Shown: in pieces, positions 8,473-16,219 of the stretch | How positions within the stretch are numbered: the first letter of the stretch is position 1 | How the letters are laid out: every line of letters starts with the position of its first letter | Assembly: GCA_030526425.1 (NCBI GenBank) | Contig: JAUNCT010000017.1 | Span: 1-49,674 of the forward strand | Reading direction: 5' to 3' | Source: Clostridia bacterium | GTDB taxonomy: Bacteria; Bacillota; Clostridia; Christensenellales; CAG-138 | Length of the DNA stretch: 49,674 nucleotides | Position numbers and translations under genes: made by a program | The notes under the pieces: generated by a model | The model's database searches: none | What the model saw: only the letters and a program-made list of their open reading frames with translations | Told to the model about the DNA's origin: nothing

Positions 8473-8985
8473 TCAGTCCTCGTCAAAAGAGATATCGCCC
8501 GTTTCCTCATGCAGACGTTCGAGCGCTTCCTTCGCGGTGGCATACGTGTACCCGCGGGACAGGAGCCTCCGCATGACGATCTTGCCGCGTTCGTCCGGGT
8601 CGACGTTCGCGTAGATGTTCGCGTATTTCCGTGCGACTTCGAAGGCACACTGCGACTCGGATTCTTCGGGAATGTCCGCAAGGACTTCGTCGATGATGTC
8701 CTTCGGGACTTCGTGCTCGGTCAGCTTGATGCGGAGCTTCCGCATGCTGGTCGGCTTGGTGCGCAGAACGGAGGAAACGTAGTCCTCCGCATACTTTCTG
8801 TCGTTCAGAAGACCGAGATCGGTGAGCCGGTCGATGACCTGCATGATCTCGAATTCGCCGTACTGCTGTTCATCCAAGTGGCGTTCCACTTCGCGCACGG
8901 TCCGCGAACGGTAACCGAGATAGCGCAGTGCGGAATCCATCGGGGCTGTCGTTTTCTTCTTTTTGTTTTTCTGTTTCATATCCAT
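8473..8985 (-). CDS. recX: Regulatory protein RecX
   Basis: RecX binds RecA filaments and limits recombination and SOS activity. The 170-residue protein is built of three-helix repeats: ALRYLGYRSRTVREVERHL, IMQVIDRLTDLGLLNDRKYAEDYV and the later RKLRIKLTEHEVPKDIIDEVL and KIVMRRLLSRGYTYATAKEAL. An upstream open extension of 27 codons lacks family similarity. The ATG at 8985 is preferred, with 8979 as an alternative. Neither has a clear SD, and a TATGAT -10 element ends 6 bases before 8985, so the transcript may be leaderless. nnr follows after 3 bases. Confidence 0.9.
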   Translation of the reverse strand: MDMKQKNKKKKTTAPMDSALRYLGYRSRTVREVERHLDEQQYGEFEIMQVIDRLTDLGLLNDRKYAEDYVSSVLRTKPTSMRKLRIKLTEHEVPKDIIDEVLADIPEESESQCAFEVARKYANIYANVDPDERGKIVMRRLLSRGYTYATAKEALERLHEETGDISFDED

Positions 8986-8991
8986 GGCGAT

Positions 8992-9021
8992 ATCATACCA
9001 CACGCCGCGGCGGACGGTAAA
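8992..9021 (-). promoter_or_regulatory. Candidate promoter of recX-nnr, possibly leaderless
   Basis: Minus strand TATGAT at 8997-8992 with a weak TTTACC about 18 bp upstream. Transcription would start at about 8985, the first base of the chosen recX ATG. Confidence 0.45.
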
Positions 9022-9148
9022 CTTGCAAGAATGGATCTTCGCGATGAACAATTTGTAACAAAACAAGTGTGCCCCGACAAACCGTCGCTTTTTTCATGCA
9101 TAATAATAATCGAATCACTATGCGAATGTGTTCAAGGGGTAAGAAGAA

Positions 9149-10738
9149 TTGAAACAAACCAACAGAGCAATCGCCAGGCGGGACGAAGAACGCCTGCCGG
9201 CAAAGAATCCGAGAAAGAGGAAGAAACGCAAGCCGCAGCAGAAGAGCCATACACGGGCGATCCTCATCACCTGTGTCCTCATCGCGCTCGTCGCGGTCGG
9301 CGGCGTGTTCGGGATGTACCGTGCCGAGACCCTTCGCCTCGAAAAAGAAGCGATCGAACGCGCGCGCCTCGAAGAGGAAGCACGCTTGCAAAAACTCGCC
9401 GAGGATACCGCACGCTACCGTCATATCATGGATTTCGATGTGTTCGTCGACGGTATTTCCGTGAACGACATCCCCATCGGCGGGATGACCCTGCAGGAAG
9501 CCATCAAGTACCTCAGGGAAAGGCTCGATATCCAACCGATGAGCGGTACCGTGACGGTCATGCATGAGGGAACGCCGTATCTGTACGACCTGTCCGGAGT
9601 CATCATTCAGGACGATCTCGGTTCTGTGCTGCAGCAGGCGCTTGCCGATGTGCGGACCGAAAACATGGAGCAAACGCTGGCAAAGGCGGATTACATCGCC
9701 GAGCACGGCAAGAACTATACCGTGACCTTCTCGAAAAACACGGATTCCGTCGGTGAGTTCATCGAAAGCGTCGCCCAAAAGATCGACAAGCCCGTGCAGA
9801 ACGCCGGGATCGGCAATGTGGACACGGAGAACCACACCGTTGAGCTCGTGCCCGCCAAGAGCGGTCTTTCCGTCAACAAGAGCGACCTGCAGATGAAGAT
9901 CCTCGATGCGATCGAAAACGGAAATGCAGGTCCGATCAACATACCGACCACGGTGCTCGAACCTTCCGTCGACGACGAAAGCGTCCGCATGATCGAGATC
10001 AACGCGGTCACGAGCTTCAAGGGCAGCAATTCGAACCGTATCTACAACATCAAAAAGGGCGCGAAGCTGATGAACGGCAAGGTGCTTCGCCCGGGCGAGA
10101 CCTTCTCCTGCAATGAGATCCTCGGCGTGCGTACCCTGAAAAACGGATGGAAGGAAGCCAACGCCTATGTCAGCGGAACGACCGAGGTCCAGGCGGGTGG
10201 CGGCGTATGCCAGCTCTCCTCCACCCTGTACAACGCGGTGGTCAAGGCGGACCTGAAGGTCGTGAAACGTCAGAATCATTCGATGCCCGTCAGCTATATG
10301 GACAAGGGACTCGATGCGACGATCAACTCCGTCGGCAACATCATCGATTTCCAGTTCCGCAACAACACGGGCTCAGACCTCGTCGTCTTCGCCTGGACGG
10401 TCGAGAAAAAGCTGTACTTCCGCATCGTCCGCGTCGCCTTCCCGACCGATGAATTCGATGAGATCCGCCTCTCATCGAAGAAGTTGAAAACCATCGAACC
10501 GAGCGGTGAGATGAGCGTCACGGTCGACAAGTCGCTGGCGCCCGGTGAAGAGGTCGTCGACGTCGCGCGCCAGAACGGCTCGCTGTACCAGTCCTACAAA
10601 GAGTTTTACAAGAACGGCGAGCTCGTCCGCAAGGAAAAGCTCGACCAGTCGACCTACAAGTCCTTCAACGGCGCGATGCGCGTCGGTCCCGCGGGTTCCT
10701 CCTCATCGAATAACGAGGTCCCCGTCGTCATCGGATAA
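9149..10738 (+). CDS. VanW/G5 domain envelope protein with peptidoglycan-binding region
   Basis: A 529-residue membrane-anchored envelope protein. Residues 1-36 are very basic, followed by one membrane segment (about 37-55, ILITCVLIALVAVGGVFGMY) and a short charged coiled coil. Residues about 95-290 resemble the putative peptidoglycan-binding domain found beside L,D-transpeptidases (PG_binding_4). The VanW domain, about 300-415, shows GKVLRPGETFSCNEILG and QAGGGVCQLSSTLYNAVV. A G5-like domain ends the protein. The start is TTG at 9149, placed 8 bases after AAGGGGT; no ATG fits. Members of the family occur with vancomycin-resistance genes, but most are chromosomal wall proteins of unknown activity. 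No van genes are nearby. Confidence 0.88.
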   Translation: MKQTNRAIARRDEERLPAKNPRKRKKRKPQQKSHTRAILITCVLIALVAVGGVFGMYRAETLRLEKEAIERARLEEEARLQKLAEDTARYRHIMDFDVFVDGISVNDIPIGGMTLQEAIKYLRERLDIQPMSGTVTVMHEGTPYLYDLSGVIIQDDLGSVLQQALADVRTENMEQTLAKADYIAEHGKNYTVTFSKNTDSVGEFIESVAQKIDKPVQNAGIGNVDTENHTVELVPAKSGLSVNKSDLQMKILDAIENGNAGPINIPTTVLEPSVDDESVRMIEINAVTSFKGSNSNRIYNIKKGAKLMNGKVLRPGETFSCNEILGVRTLKNGWKEANAYVSGTTEVQAGGGVCQLSSTLYNAVVKADLKVVKRQNHSMPVSYMDKGLDATINSVGNIIDFQFRNNTGSDLVVFAWTVEKKLYFRIVRVAFPTDEFDEIRLSSKKLKTIEPSGEMSVTVDKSLAPGEEVVDVARQNGSLYQSYKEFYKNGELVRKEKLDQSTYKSFNGAMRVGPAGSSSSNNEVPVVIG

Positions 10739-10751
10739 CGGGTCCGAACAC

Positions 10752-10782
10752 AAAAGACCACCGGAAACCCGGTGGTCTTTTT
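10752..10782. terminator. Terminator between vanW-type gene and the Cys-rich gene
   Basis: AAAGACCACCGG pairs with CCGGTGGTCTTT across a 4-base loop, with flanking A and T runs. It lies 14 bases past the plus-strand stop and 19 bases past the converging minus-strand stop, so it can serve both. Confidence 0.9.
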
Positions 10783-10800
10783 CCATATGGTTGCCGCGTT

Positions 10801-11013
10801 TCAGCGGTAACGTTCGTCGTCGGTGGGAAAGCTCGAATCGTAGCGTTCGCGAAGCCTTGCGAGAACTTCGAAACGGTCTCCCGAGATCGGCTGCTGTTCC
10901 GTGCCCATGCAGGCGTTGCACGTTTCGAAACAGATCGGGCAGATGCAGCGGCTCTTCAGCCCCTTCTCATCCTGCACCATGTATTCACCGCAAACCTGGC
11001 AAGAACATCTCAT
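10801..11013 (-). CDS. Small cysteine-rich, probable zinc-binding protein
   Basis: A 70-residue protein with eight cysteines in its first 35 residues, arranged as two CxCxxC groups (CSCQVC and CICPIC) followed by CxxC (CNAC). This suggests two metal sites. The rest is a polar helix (RFEVLARLRERYDSS). Its ATG overlaps the stop of yqeB as ATGA, which with the shared strand argues that it is a real, translationally coupled gene. The family was not recognised. It could bind zinc or hand metal or selenium-related sulfur chemistry to the YqeB/YqeC system, but that is inference from position only. Confidence 0.7.
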   Translation of the reverse strand: MRCSCQVCGEYMVQDEKGLKSRCICPICFETCNACMGTEQQPISGDRFEVLARLRERYDSSFPTDDERYR

Positions 11014-11810
11014 TCCGCAAACCGCCTTTCTTTCAACAAGCCGCAGACCGCTTCGAGCGCGCCGCCGGCAACGGACAATGCCTTGTCCGAACAGGTAAAA
11101 CAGTTCTCGACCGCGGCGCGCGGGTCGATATCGCCGATCTTGAGTCCTTCGGTGACTTCGATCCCATCGGCGAGCAGACCGCGCAAAACACCGTCGATCG
11201 TGGCGGGTACGGGGATATCGTTCACATACGCCACGGTCTCGCCCTTCCGTACGACATCGGAGATCTTACAGACGCCGCGGAAAACGCCGTTTGCGGGCGC
11301 GCGGAGCACGCGTTCCGTGGTGAAGCCGCCGATATTTCCGGGAACTCCGGTGTTCGGGATCGGTTCGCCGGAACGGATGACACGGCCGAGTGTGTGTCCT
11401 CGTTTGGTTTCGATGACCGCATGGCAGTCCTTCCCGGCACAGAACCCGGGACCGACGCCGATCACGACGGGCGCATCGGTGATTTTTGTACCGAGGTTCC
11501 GTTTCGCGAGGATCGCGTCGATCACCGCGTCCGGTTTCAGAATGCCGATGCATTCCGCTTGTTCGTCGACGAGTACGGGGATCTTTCCGACGGCGATGAC
11601 CGCGGAGGCTTCTTCCGGTACCGAAATGCGCACGGCTTCGGTATCTTCGACGGTGCAACAACCGAGACGGACGGCCTCGCAGAAGCTGACGGTCCTTCGG
11701 ACGCACAGCGGGCGTTCGATATCCGTCATCAGCACGGGAAAGCCCGCGTGGTGCAAACGCAAGGCGATGCCGGATGCGATATCACCGGCCCCTTTCACAA
11801 CAATGAGCAT
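11010..11810 (-). CDS. yqeB: Selenium-dependent molybdenum hydroxylase system protein YqeB
   Basis: YqeB (EF2563 family) is associated by genome context with the labile-selenium molybdenum hydroxylases such as xanthine dehydrogenase; its biochemical role is not settled. The 266-residue protein begins MLIVVKGAGDIASGIALRLH, a Rossmann-like GxGDxAxG motif, and has IGVGPGFCAGKDCHAVIETKRGHTLGRVI and ERVLRAPANGVFR. GGAGGAAACT directly precedes the ATG at 11810, so this start replaces an ATG 12 bases upstream. It overlaps yqeC by 29 bases and the small Cys-rich gene by 4. No molybdenum hydroxylase gene lies in the window. Confidence 0.92.
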   Translation of the reverse strand: MLIVVKGAGDIASGIALRLHHAGFPVLMTDIERPLCVRRTVSFCEAVRLGCCTVEDTEAVRISVPEEASAVIAVGKIPVLVDEQAECIGILKPDAVIDAILAKRNLGTKITDAPVVIGVGPGFCAGKDCHAVIETKRGHTLGRVIRSGEPIPNTGVPGNIGGFTTERVLRAPANGVFRGVCKISDVVRKGETVAYVNDIPVPATIDGVLRGLLADGIEVTEGLKIGDIDPRAAVENCFTCSDKALSVAGGALEAVCGLLKERRFAE

Positions 11811-12525
11811 AGTTTCCTCCAAAATCTTCGGTCAGGCTGACCGTGTGGACCCGCAGGATGCGCGGGTCGCCGATCGCCCGGGCGATTTGCCGTGCGGCTT
11901 CCTTTGTTTCTTTACTGTCGGCTTGGTTCAGCACGACGATGGCGGGAACGCCTTCGGGCAGGTTCCAAAGCATCCCCTTCGGGTGCGTGATGAGCGTTGC
12001 GATATCAGAAGGACCGACAAGCCCGGGATCCCTTTCGTTTAATACATTTTCCATGCGTTCGGCGCGGAAGCAGACTTCGCGGAAGGGCTTGCCGAGCGCC
12101 GAAAGCCCCGCGACGCACACGACGAGGCCGGGCCTTATGGGATACACGGGTTCGGTTTCGTTCGGGATCTTCAGCGGCAGGCGCTTCGATCCGTCCGCTT
12201 CGAGCAAAACGAGGTCAGCTGCGCGGGCGATCGTTTCGAACGGGATCGCGGGCGCGGAAAGCTTGCCCGTCGCTTCCGGGTGACCGAGCGTTACGGGGGC
12301 GCCGGCTTCGAGCGCGCGGGTAAGCTCCGCTTCGGTGACATCATCCAATTCGATGCCGTGCTGCGGTCGCCAGATGTGCGTCGAGGTCGTGACGGCGACC
12401 TTCCGCTTCCCCGCCGCATCCGTTGCGATGGCGCGGATCAACGAGGATTTTCCGCCTGCGCCGATGAATGCGACGCAGCCCGTTTCGATGCCGAGCAGCG
12501 CGGACAGAGTGTTTGTTCGTTCCAT
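11782..12525 (-). CDS. yqeC: Selenium cofactor biosynthesis protein YqeC
   Basis: YqeC is the usual partner of YqeB in genomes with selenium-dependent molybdenum hydroxylases. The 247-residue protein starts MERTNTLSALLGIETG and has a P-loop-like CVAFIGAGGKSSLIRAIA, then TTSTHIWRP, LVLLEADGSKRLPLKIP and the C-terminal VLNQADSK. These are family features of a nucleotide-binding protein. The ATG at 12525 fits the family start, but no SD is seen; instead a stem-loop (12537-12559) ends 11 bases before it. An open frame continues upstream through that hairpin into the transpeptidase gene and is rejected. Confidence 0.88.
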   Translation of the reverse strand: MERTNTLSALLGIETGCVAFIGAGGKSSLIRAIATDAAGKRKVAVTTSTHIWRPQHGIELDDVTEAELTRALEAGAPVTLGHPEATGKLSAPAIPFETIARAADLVLLEADGSKRLPLKIPNETEPVYPIRPGLVVCVAGLSALGKPFREVCFRAERMENVLNERDPGLVGPSDIATLITHPKGMLWNLPEGVPAIVVLNQADSKETKEAARQIARAIGDPRILRVHTVSLTEDFGGNYAHCCERGR

Positions 12526-12526
12526 G

Positions 12527-12559
12527 AGATAAGAACAACGGCCGGGGGTTCCGGCCGTT
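12527..12559 (-). terminator. Hairpin between transpeptidase gene and yqeC
   Basis: A 9-bp GC-rich stem (AACGGCCGG with CCGGCCGTT) and 5-base loop, followed on the minus strand by TTGTTCTTATC, lies about 70 bases after the transpeptidase stop. It abuts the yqeC start and may work as terminator or attenuator. Confidence 0.65.
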
Positions 12560-12631
12560 TCGGTTTCAGTATGCGGTTGTGTGCCGTTGCTACTGTTATA
12601 TCGCTTTTCGGTCTTTCGCGCAAGTCCGAAA

Positions 12632-13606
12632 TCAATCGTCGCCATCGCCCATGTCGGGTTTCGGCGCCATCTGATATTTGTAAGGCAACACATGCTCGAC
12701 ATCCTCGATGCGCCAGTTGTCCGTCCACGGGACTTCACCGGGAACGAGTTTGATATCGGGATCGGACGGCGGCAGAACGAGCTGCGCGCGGATGTTCCCC
12801 GTTCTGATATCGTACGGGTCGCCGTCGCGGATCTCACAGGTGGTGCCGTAGCCGATGTTGTAATACATCCAGCGCGCATCGGGCACCGTGAGACGGATGC
12901 AAGCGTGGGACGCCTTCTTGCCGAGATCGTCGTAAGAGGACTGCACGAGCGTGTCGAGCTTCGCCCTCTTCTTGTACAGCACCGAATGGAAGTACGTTCT
13001 CGAATGGATGAGCGTCAGGTACTGCGCGGCTTCGAGGTTGACGAACTGGTAGAAACGTTCCTTCGGGACTTTGATCTGCCAGATACCGCTCGTGGTCTCA
13101 TGACCGTAGTTCTTCTTGGGGTTGCCGGTCGAGCAGAGCATGTAACGCACGGGCTGATCGAGGTCGGGCTGACCGAAACGCGTGCCGTCGTCGATGCGCT
13201 TGTACACGAGAACGACCTGCCACTCCTTGTCGACGATGATGTAATAGGTCATCGGGTCCGGGAAACCGTCCTTCAGAAGCTCCTTCGACTTGACGAGCAT
13301 GTCGTCCGAACTGCCGACGAGCTCGGTATAGGTCATGTTGACCGTCGGCGCGTAATACGAGAACGGGACCGGAGATTCGGTCGGGATCGGGCTCGGCGTC
13401 GGGGTGATCGCAACGGGCGTCGGCGTGACGAGCACGGTGAAATGCACGGTGTGCGGCGTGGGCGTCGGGGTCGGCGAAGGCGTAGCCGTCGGTACGGGGG
13501 TGATCGTCGGTTCGGGGACGTTCTTGCTCCCCGTGCAACCGGACACGACGAGCGTCAGAAAGCACAGCAAGAGCCCGAGAACAATACAATTGCGTTTTTC
13601 GCGCAT
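12632..13606 (-). CDS. L,D-transpeptidase (YkuD) lipoprotein
   Basis: A probable peptidoglycan 3-3 cross-linking or anchoring enzyme attached to the outer face of the membrane. The 324-residue protein has a lipoprotein signal (hydrophobic segment then LVVSGCTGS, lipobox Cys about residue 24). A Thr/Pro-rich linker follows (about 30-80, repeated TPTP/SPTP). The YkuD catalytic domain covers about 120-290. The active-site region has HSRTYFHS and SHACIRLTVPDARWMY, matching the SHGCIRL consensus with Gly replaced by Ala, and keeps the nucleophilic Cys and Arg. SD AAAGGA precedes the ATG. It has its own promoter and is followed by a hairpin before yqeC. Confidence 0.9.
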   Translation of the reverse strand: MREKRNCIVLGLLLCFLTLVVSGCTGSKNVPEPTITPVPTATPSPTPTPTPHTVHFTVLVTPTPVAITPTPSPIPTESPVPFSYYAPTVNMTYTELVGSSDDMLVKSKELLKDGFPDPMTYYIIVDKEWQVVLVYKRIDDGTRFGQPDLDQPVRYMLCSTGNPKKNYGHETTSGIWQIKVPKERFYQFVNLEAAQYLTLIHSRTYFHSVLYKKRAKLDTLVQSSYDDLGKKASHACIRLTVPDARWMYYNIGYGTTCEIRDGDPYDIRTGNIRAQLVLPPSDPDIKLVPGEVPWTDNWRIEDVEHVLPYKYQMAPKPDMGDGDD

Positions 13607-13646
13607 GCGGGTATCAAATCCTTTTTTTCAATAATCAAACTCGAAT

Positions 13647-13676
13647 AGTGTAACACGGCGCGGCGTGCGCTGTCAA
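13647..13676 (-). promoter_or_regulatory. Promoter of the L,D-transpeptidase gene
   Basis: Minus strand TTGACA (13676-13671), 18-bp spacer, TACACT (13652-13647). Transcription would start about 35 bases before the ATG. Confidence 0.7.
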
Positions 13677-13692
13677 AAGGGTCGGCGTGAAA

Positions 13693-13896
13693 TCAATGTG
13701 AACATCCCTTGCAGGTCGCGCACGAACCCGAACATCCCTTTCCGCTGCCGCCGATGGGACCGAAGTTGCACTTGCCGGGATAGAAACGCTCGGTTTCCTT
13801 TCCCTTGCACTTTGGGCATTCGGGCTTCTTGTCACCGAATACGAGTTCTTCGAACACCTCGCCGCAGTCGCGGCAGATGAATTTCAGCAATGCCAT
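13693..13896 (-). CDS. FmdB-type zinc-ribbon protein
   Basis: A 67-residue protein with the N-terminal zinc ribbon typical of the FmdB/CxxC family: FICRDCGEVFEELV, then CPKCKG. It ends in a Gly/Ser/Cys-rich tail with CSGSCATCKGC. The ribbon usually binds one zinc; the extra tail cysteines suggest a second metal site. Function is unknown in the family. SD AGAGGAGAA precedes the ATG at 13896, which overlaps the glycosyltransferase stop by 13 bases. It is the last gene of the polysaccharide operon, though its role need not be related to it. Confidence 0.85.
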   Translation of the reverse strand: MALLKFICRDCGEVFEELVFGDKKPECPKCKGKETERFYPGKCNFGPIGGSGKGCSGSCATCKGCSH

Positions 13897-15086
13897 GGGT
13901 TCTCCTCTTTTCTCAACAGTTCCGAATAGCTTGCGGCGCATGCCGCTTTGTCGTACCGTTCGCCGTTGCGGCGGATGAATGCGCGGTCGTAATGCTCGTT
14001 GCGGCATTCCGCGATCTTTTCGGCGAATTCTTCCGCGGTCTTCGATGTGACGACGCGCCCCGCTGCATTGCCGGCGGCTTCGGGGCTACCCCCGGTCGCG
14101 TTGGTGACGACGGGCGTGCCGCAGCACAGGGCTTCGAGGTTCACGGTCGGGAAATTGTCGCCGAAGGTCGGGTTGATGAGCATGTCCGCCGCCGAATACC
14201 ATTCGACGAGCCCGGTGACGTTCTCCGTCCGCCCGAGGTGCAGGATCTTTTCCGAAACGGGCTGTTTTCCCGTGTCGCCGATGAGCACGATGCGGTATTC
14301 GTCGTGCAACAGCTCCGCAAGCTCGTTGACAAGGTACAGGCCCTTCATGCGGTTCCAAACGCCCGCCACCGCGAGCAGGATGGTCTTCCCTTCCAAGCCG
14401 TACCGCGCTCTCAGATCGCTTTCGCGGTAACGGAACACGTTTGTGTCGATGCCGTTCGGGATCACCCGGATGGGATATTCCCGGAGGAACGAGCGCTCCG
14501 CGGCGTCTTTCAGCCAACGGGACGGTGTGACGAGCGTCATGCCGGGGACCCCGGTGAACAGTTCGCGCTTGCGTTCGAAGTTTTGGCGGGAACGGTCTGC
14601 GCACAGGCTTTCGGGGTATGCGTTTTTCAGCGGGCAGTCGAAACAGCCTTCCGCCCAGCGTTCGCAACCCGCCTGTTCGAAATTGATGCAGTGCCCGGTG
14701 AACGCCCAGCAATCGTGCAGGGTCCAAACCACGGGGATGCCCGCGGTCTTCAGATAACGGAACAGGACGTCGACGTTCAGGTAATACCCGAGCAGGTTGT
14801 GCAGATGGATCGCATCGGGCTCGTACGCGTCGAGCTTGCGGACGAGTGCTTCCGTGGCGCGTTTCGAACCGAAACCCGCGGCGTCGAACAGGCGCGCGCG
14901 GACGCCGTGGAAAATGTTGTCTGCAGCCGAGCCGATGCGGTAACCGTTGACATCCGCGGGAACCGTACCGCGTCCGTAACAAACGAGGCACTCGTCGCCC
15001 TGCGCGGTGAACACCGAGTACAGGTCTTTCATCACGCCGCCGGGACCGCCGCGCCCCCAGTTGGCGCTGATTTCCGCGATCTTCAT
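13884..15086 (-). CDS. Glycosyltransferase family 4 protein
   Basis: A 400-residue retaining sugar transferase of the GT-B fold, probably building a surface polysaccharide on the cytosolic face of the membrane. The N-terminal acceptor domain has the glycine-rich start (EISANWGRGGPGGVMKD), HLHNLLGYYLN and WTLHDCWAFTGHC, a motif of WcaC/WblG-like transferases that also carries the Cys-rich CERWAEGCFDCPLK. The donor domain has VIPNGIDTNVFR, LIGDTG and the E-x7-E motif as PTVNLEALCCGTPVVT. Its ATG overlaps the fnlC stop (ATGA). Donor and acceptor sugars are not known. Confidence 0.88.
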   Translation of the reverse strand: MKIAEISANWGRGGPGGVMKDLYSVFTAQGDECLVCYGRGTVPADVNGYRIGSAADNIFHGVRARLFDAAGFGSKRATEALVRKLDAYEPDAIHLHNLLGYYLNVDVLFRYLKTAGIPVVWTLHDCWAFTGHCINFEQAGCERWAEGCFDCPLKNAYPESLCADRSRQNFERKRELFTGVPGMTLVTPSRWLKDAAERSFLREYPIRVIPNGIDTNVFRYRESDLRARYGLEGKTILLAVAGVWNRMKGLYLVNELAELLHDEYRIVLIGDTGKQPVSEKILHLGRTENVTGLVEWYSAADMLINPTFGDNFPTVNLEALCCGTPVVTNATGGSPEAAGNAAGRVVTSKTAEEFAEKIAECRNEHYDRAFIRRNGERYDKAACAASYSELLRKEENPWHC

Positions 15087-16219
15087 CGTTTGTCGGTCTT
15101 CCGCCAGATCATGCGGTCCACGACGGCGGCATAGCTTTGGATGATGCGCACGACCTTGAACGCCGTGTTGTCGTCGGCGTAGGCGTTGACGCGCGTCGCG
15201 TGTTCGCCGTTTTCCGCGGCGGCGATGGTGAATTCGACTGCCTGCAAAACGGCGTCGCCCGAGATGGAGCCGATGGTGAACACACCGCATTCCATCGCTT
15301 CGGGGCGTTCTGTCGAGGTGCGTACCGACACCGCGGGGAAACCCAGCGCCGCGCTCTCTTCGGGAATCGTTCCGCTGTCGGAGATCACGCAGAAGGCGTT
15401 CTCCTGCAGGCGGTTGTAGTCGAAAAAGCCGAAGGGCTTATGCGCGATGACGTTTTTGTGGAAGGTGAACCCGCGCTTTTCGATCATCTTGCGGGCGCGC
15501 GGGTGGCAGCTGTACAGCACGGGCATGTCGTAGCGCTCCGCCAGCAGATTGACCGCCTGCATCAGGGAAAGGAAGTTCTCCTCGTTGTCGATGTTTTCCT
15601 CGCGGTGCGCGGACAGCAGGAAATACCTGCCCTGTTCGAGACCGAGGCGCTCCAGAACATCGGAAGCGGCGATCTTTTCGCGGTGCGTTTTCAGCACTTC
15701 CGCCATCGGCGAACCGACGACGAAGGTGTACTCGGGCTTCACGCCCGAGGCAAGGATGTGCCGGCGCGCGTCCTCCGAATAGCAGAGGTTGATATCGCTC
15801 GATACATCGACGATGCGGCGGATGACCTCCTCGGGGAGGTTCTCGTCCTTGCAGCGGTTGCCCGCTTCCATGTGGAACACGGGGATCTTCAGCCGCTTGG
15901 CGCTCACGACGCACAGGCAGGAGTTCGTGTCGCCGAGCACGAGCAGGGCGTCCGGTTTCACGGCGGACATGAGCTCATACGAACGGGTGATCACGTTCCC
16001 CATCGTTTCGCCGACGTTTTCGCCTGCGGCGTTCAGGTAGTAGTCGGGCGCGCGCAGACCGAGTTCCTCGAAAAAGATCTGGTTCAGCTCGTAATCGTAA
16101 TTCTGACCGGTGTGCACAAGCACATGCTCGAAGTACAGGTCGGCCTTCTTGATGATCTCCGACAGTTTGATGATCTCGGGGCGCGTGCCGACGACGGTCA
16201 TGAGTTTCAGTTTTGCCAT
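15083..16219 (-). CDS. fnlC: UDP-N-acetylglucosamine 2-epimerase-type enzyme, FnlC/CapG class
   Basis: A 378-residue non-hydrolysing UDP-sugar 2-epimerase. It has GTRPEIIKLSEIIKK, HTGQNYDYELNQIFFEELGL, LGDTNSCL, SAHREENID and SDSGTIPEESAALGFPAV. The segment HMEAGNRCKDENLPEEVIRRI is characteristic of the FnlC/CapG branch, which converts UDP-N-acetyl-L-pneumosamine to UDP-N-acetyl-L-fucosamine, rather than of WecB. Context supports this: FnlB- and FnlA-type genes lie immediately upstream. The ATG at 16219 overlaps the preceding stop by 13 bases. A frame open beyond the ATG is a shadow of fnlB. Plain WecB activity remains possible. Confidence 0.88.
   Translation of the reverse strand: MAKLKLMTVVGTRPEIIKLSEIIKKADLYFEHVLVHTGQNYDYELNQIFFEELGLRAPDYYLNAAGENVGETMGNVITRSYELMSAVKPDALLVLGDTNSCLCVVSAKRLKIPVFHMEAGNRCKDENLPEEVIRRIVDVSSDINLCYSEDARRHILASGVKPEYTFVVGSPMAEVLKTHREKIAASDVLERLGLEQGRYFLLSAHREENIDNEENFLSLMQAVNLLAERYDMPVLYSCHPRARKMIEKRGFTFHKNVIAHKPFGFFDYNRLQENAFCVISDSGTIPEESAALGFPAVSVRTSTERPEAMECGVFTIGSISGDAVLQAVEFTIAAAENGEHATRVNAYADDNTAFKVVRIIQSYAAVVDRMIWRKTDKR

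Noticed and set aside
9149..10738. VanW-type gene as a vancomycin-resistance determinant
   Set aside because: No vanHAX or vanRS genes are nearby, and most VanW/G5 proteins are general envelope proteins.
12526..12879. N-terminal extension of yqeC
   Set aside because: It overlaps the transpeptidase gene and a terminator hairpin; the YqeC family begins near MERTN.
13404..13520. Repeat-rich stretch as a possible minisatellite
   Set aside because: It is the Thr/Pro/Ser linker of the L,D-transpeptidase lipoprotein; the repeats follow the codons.
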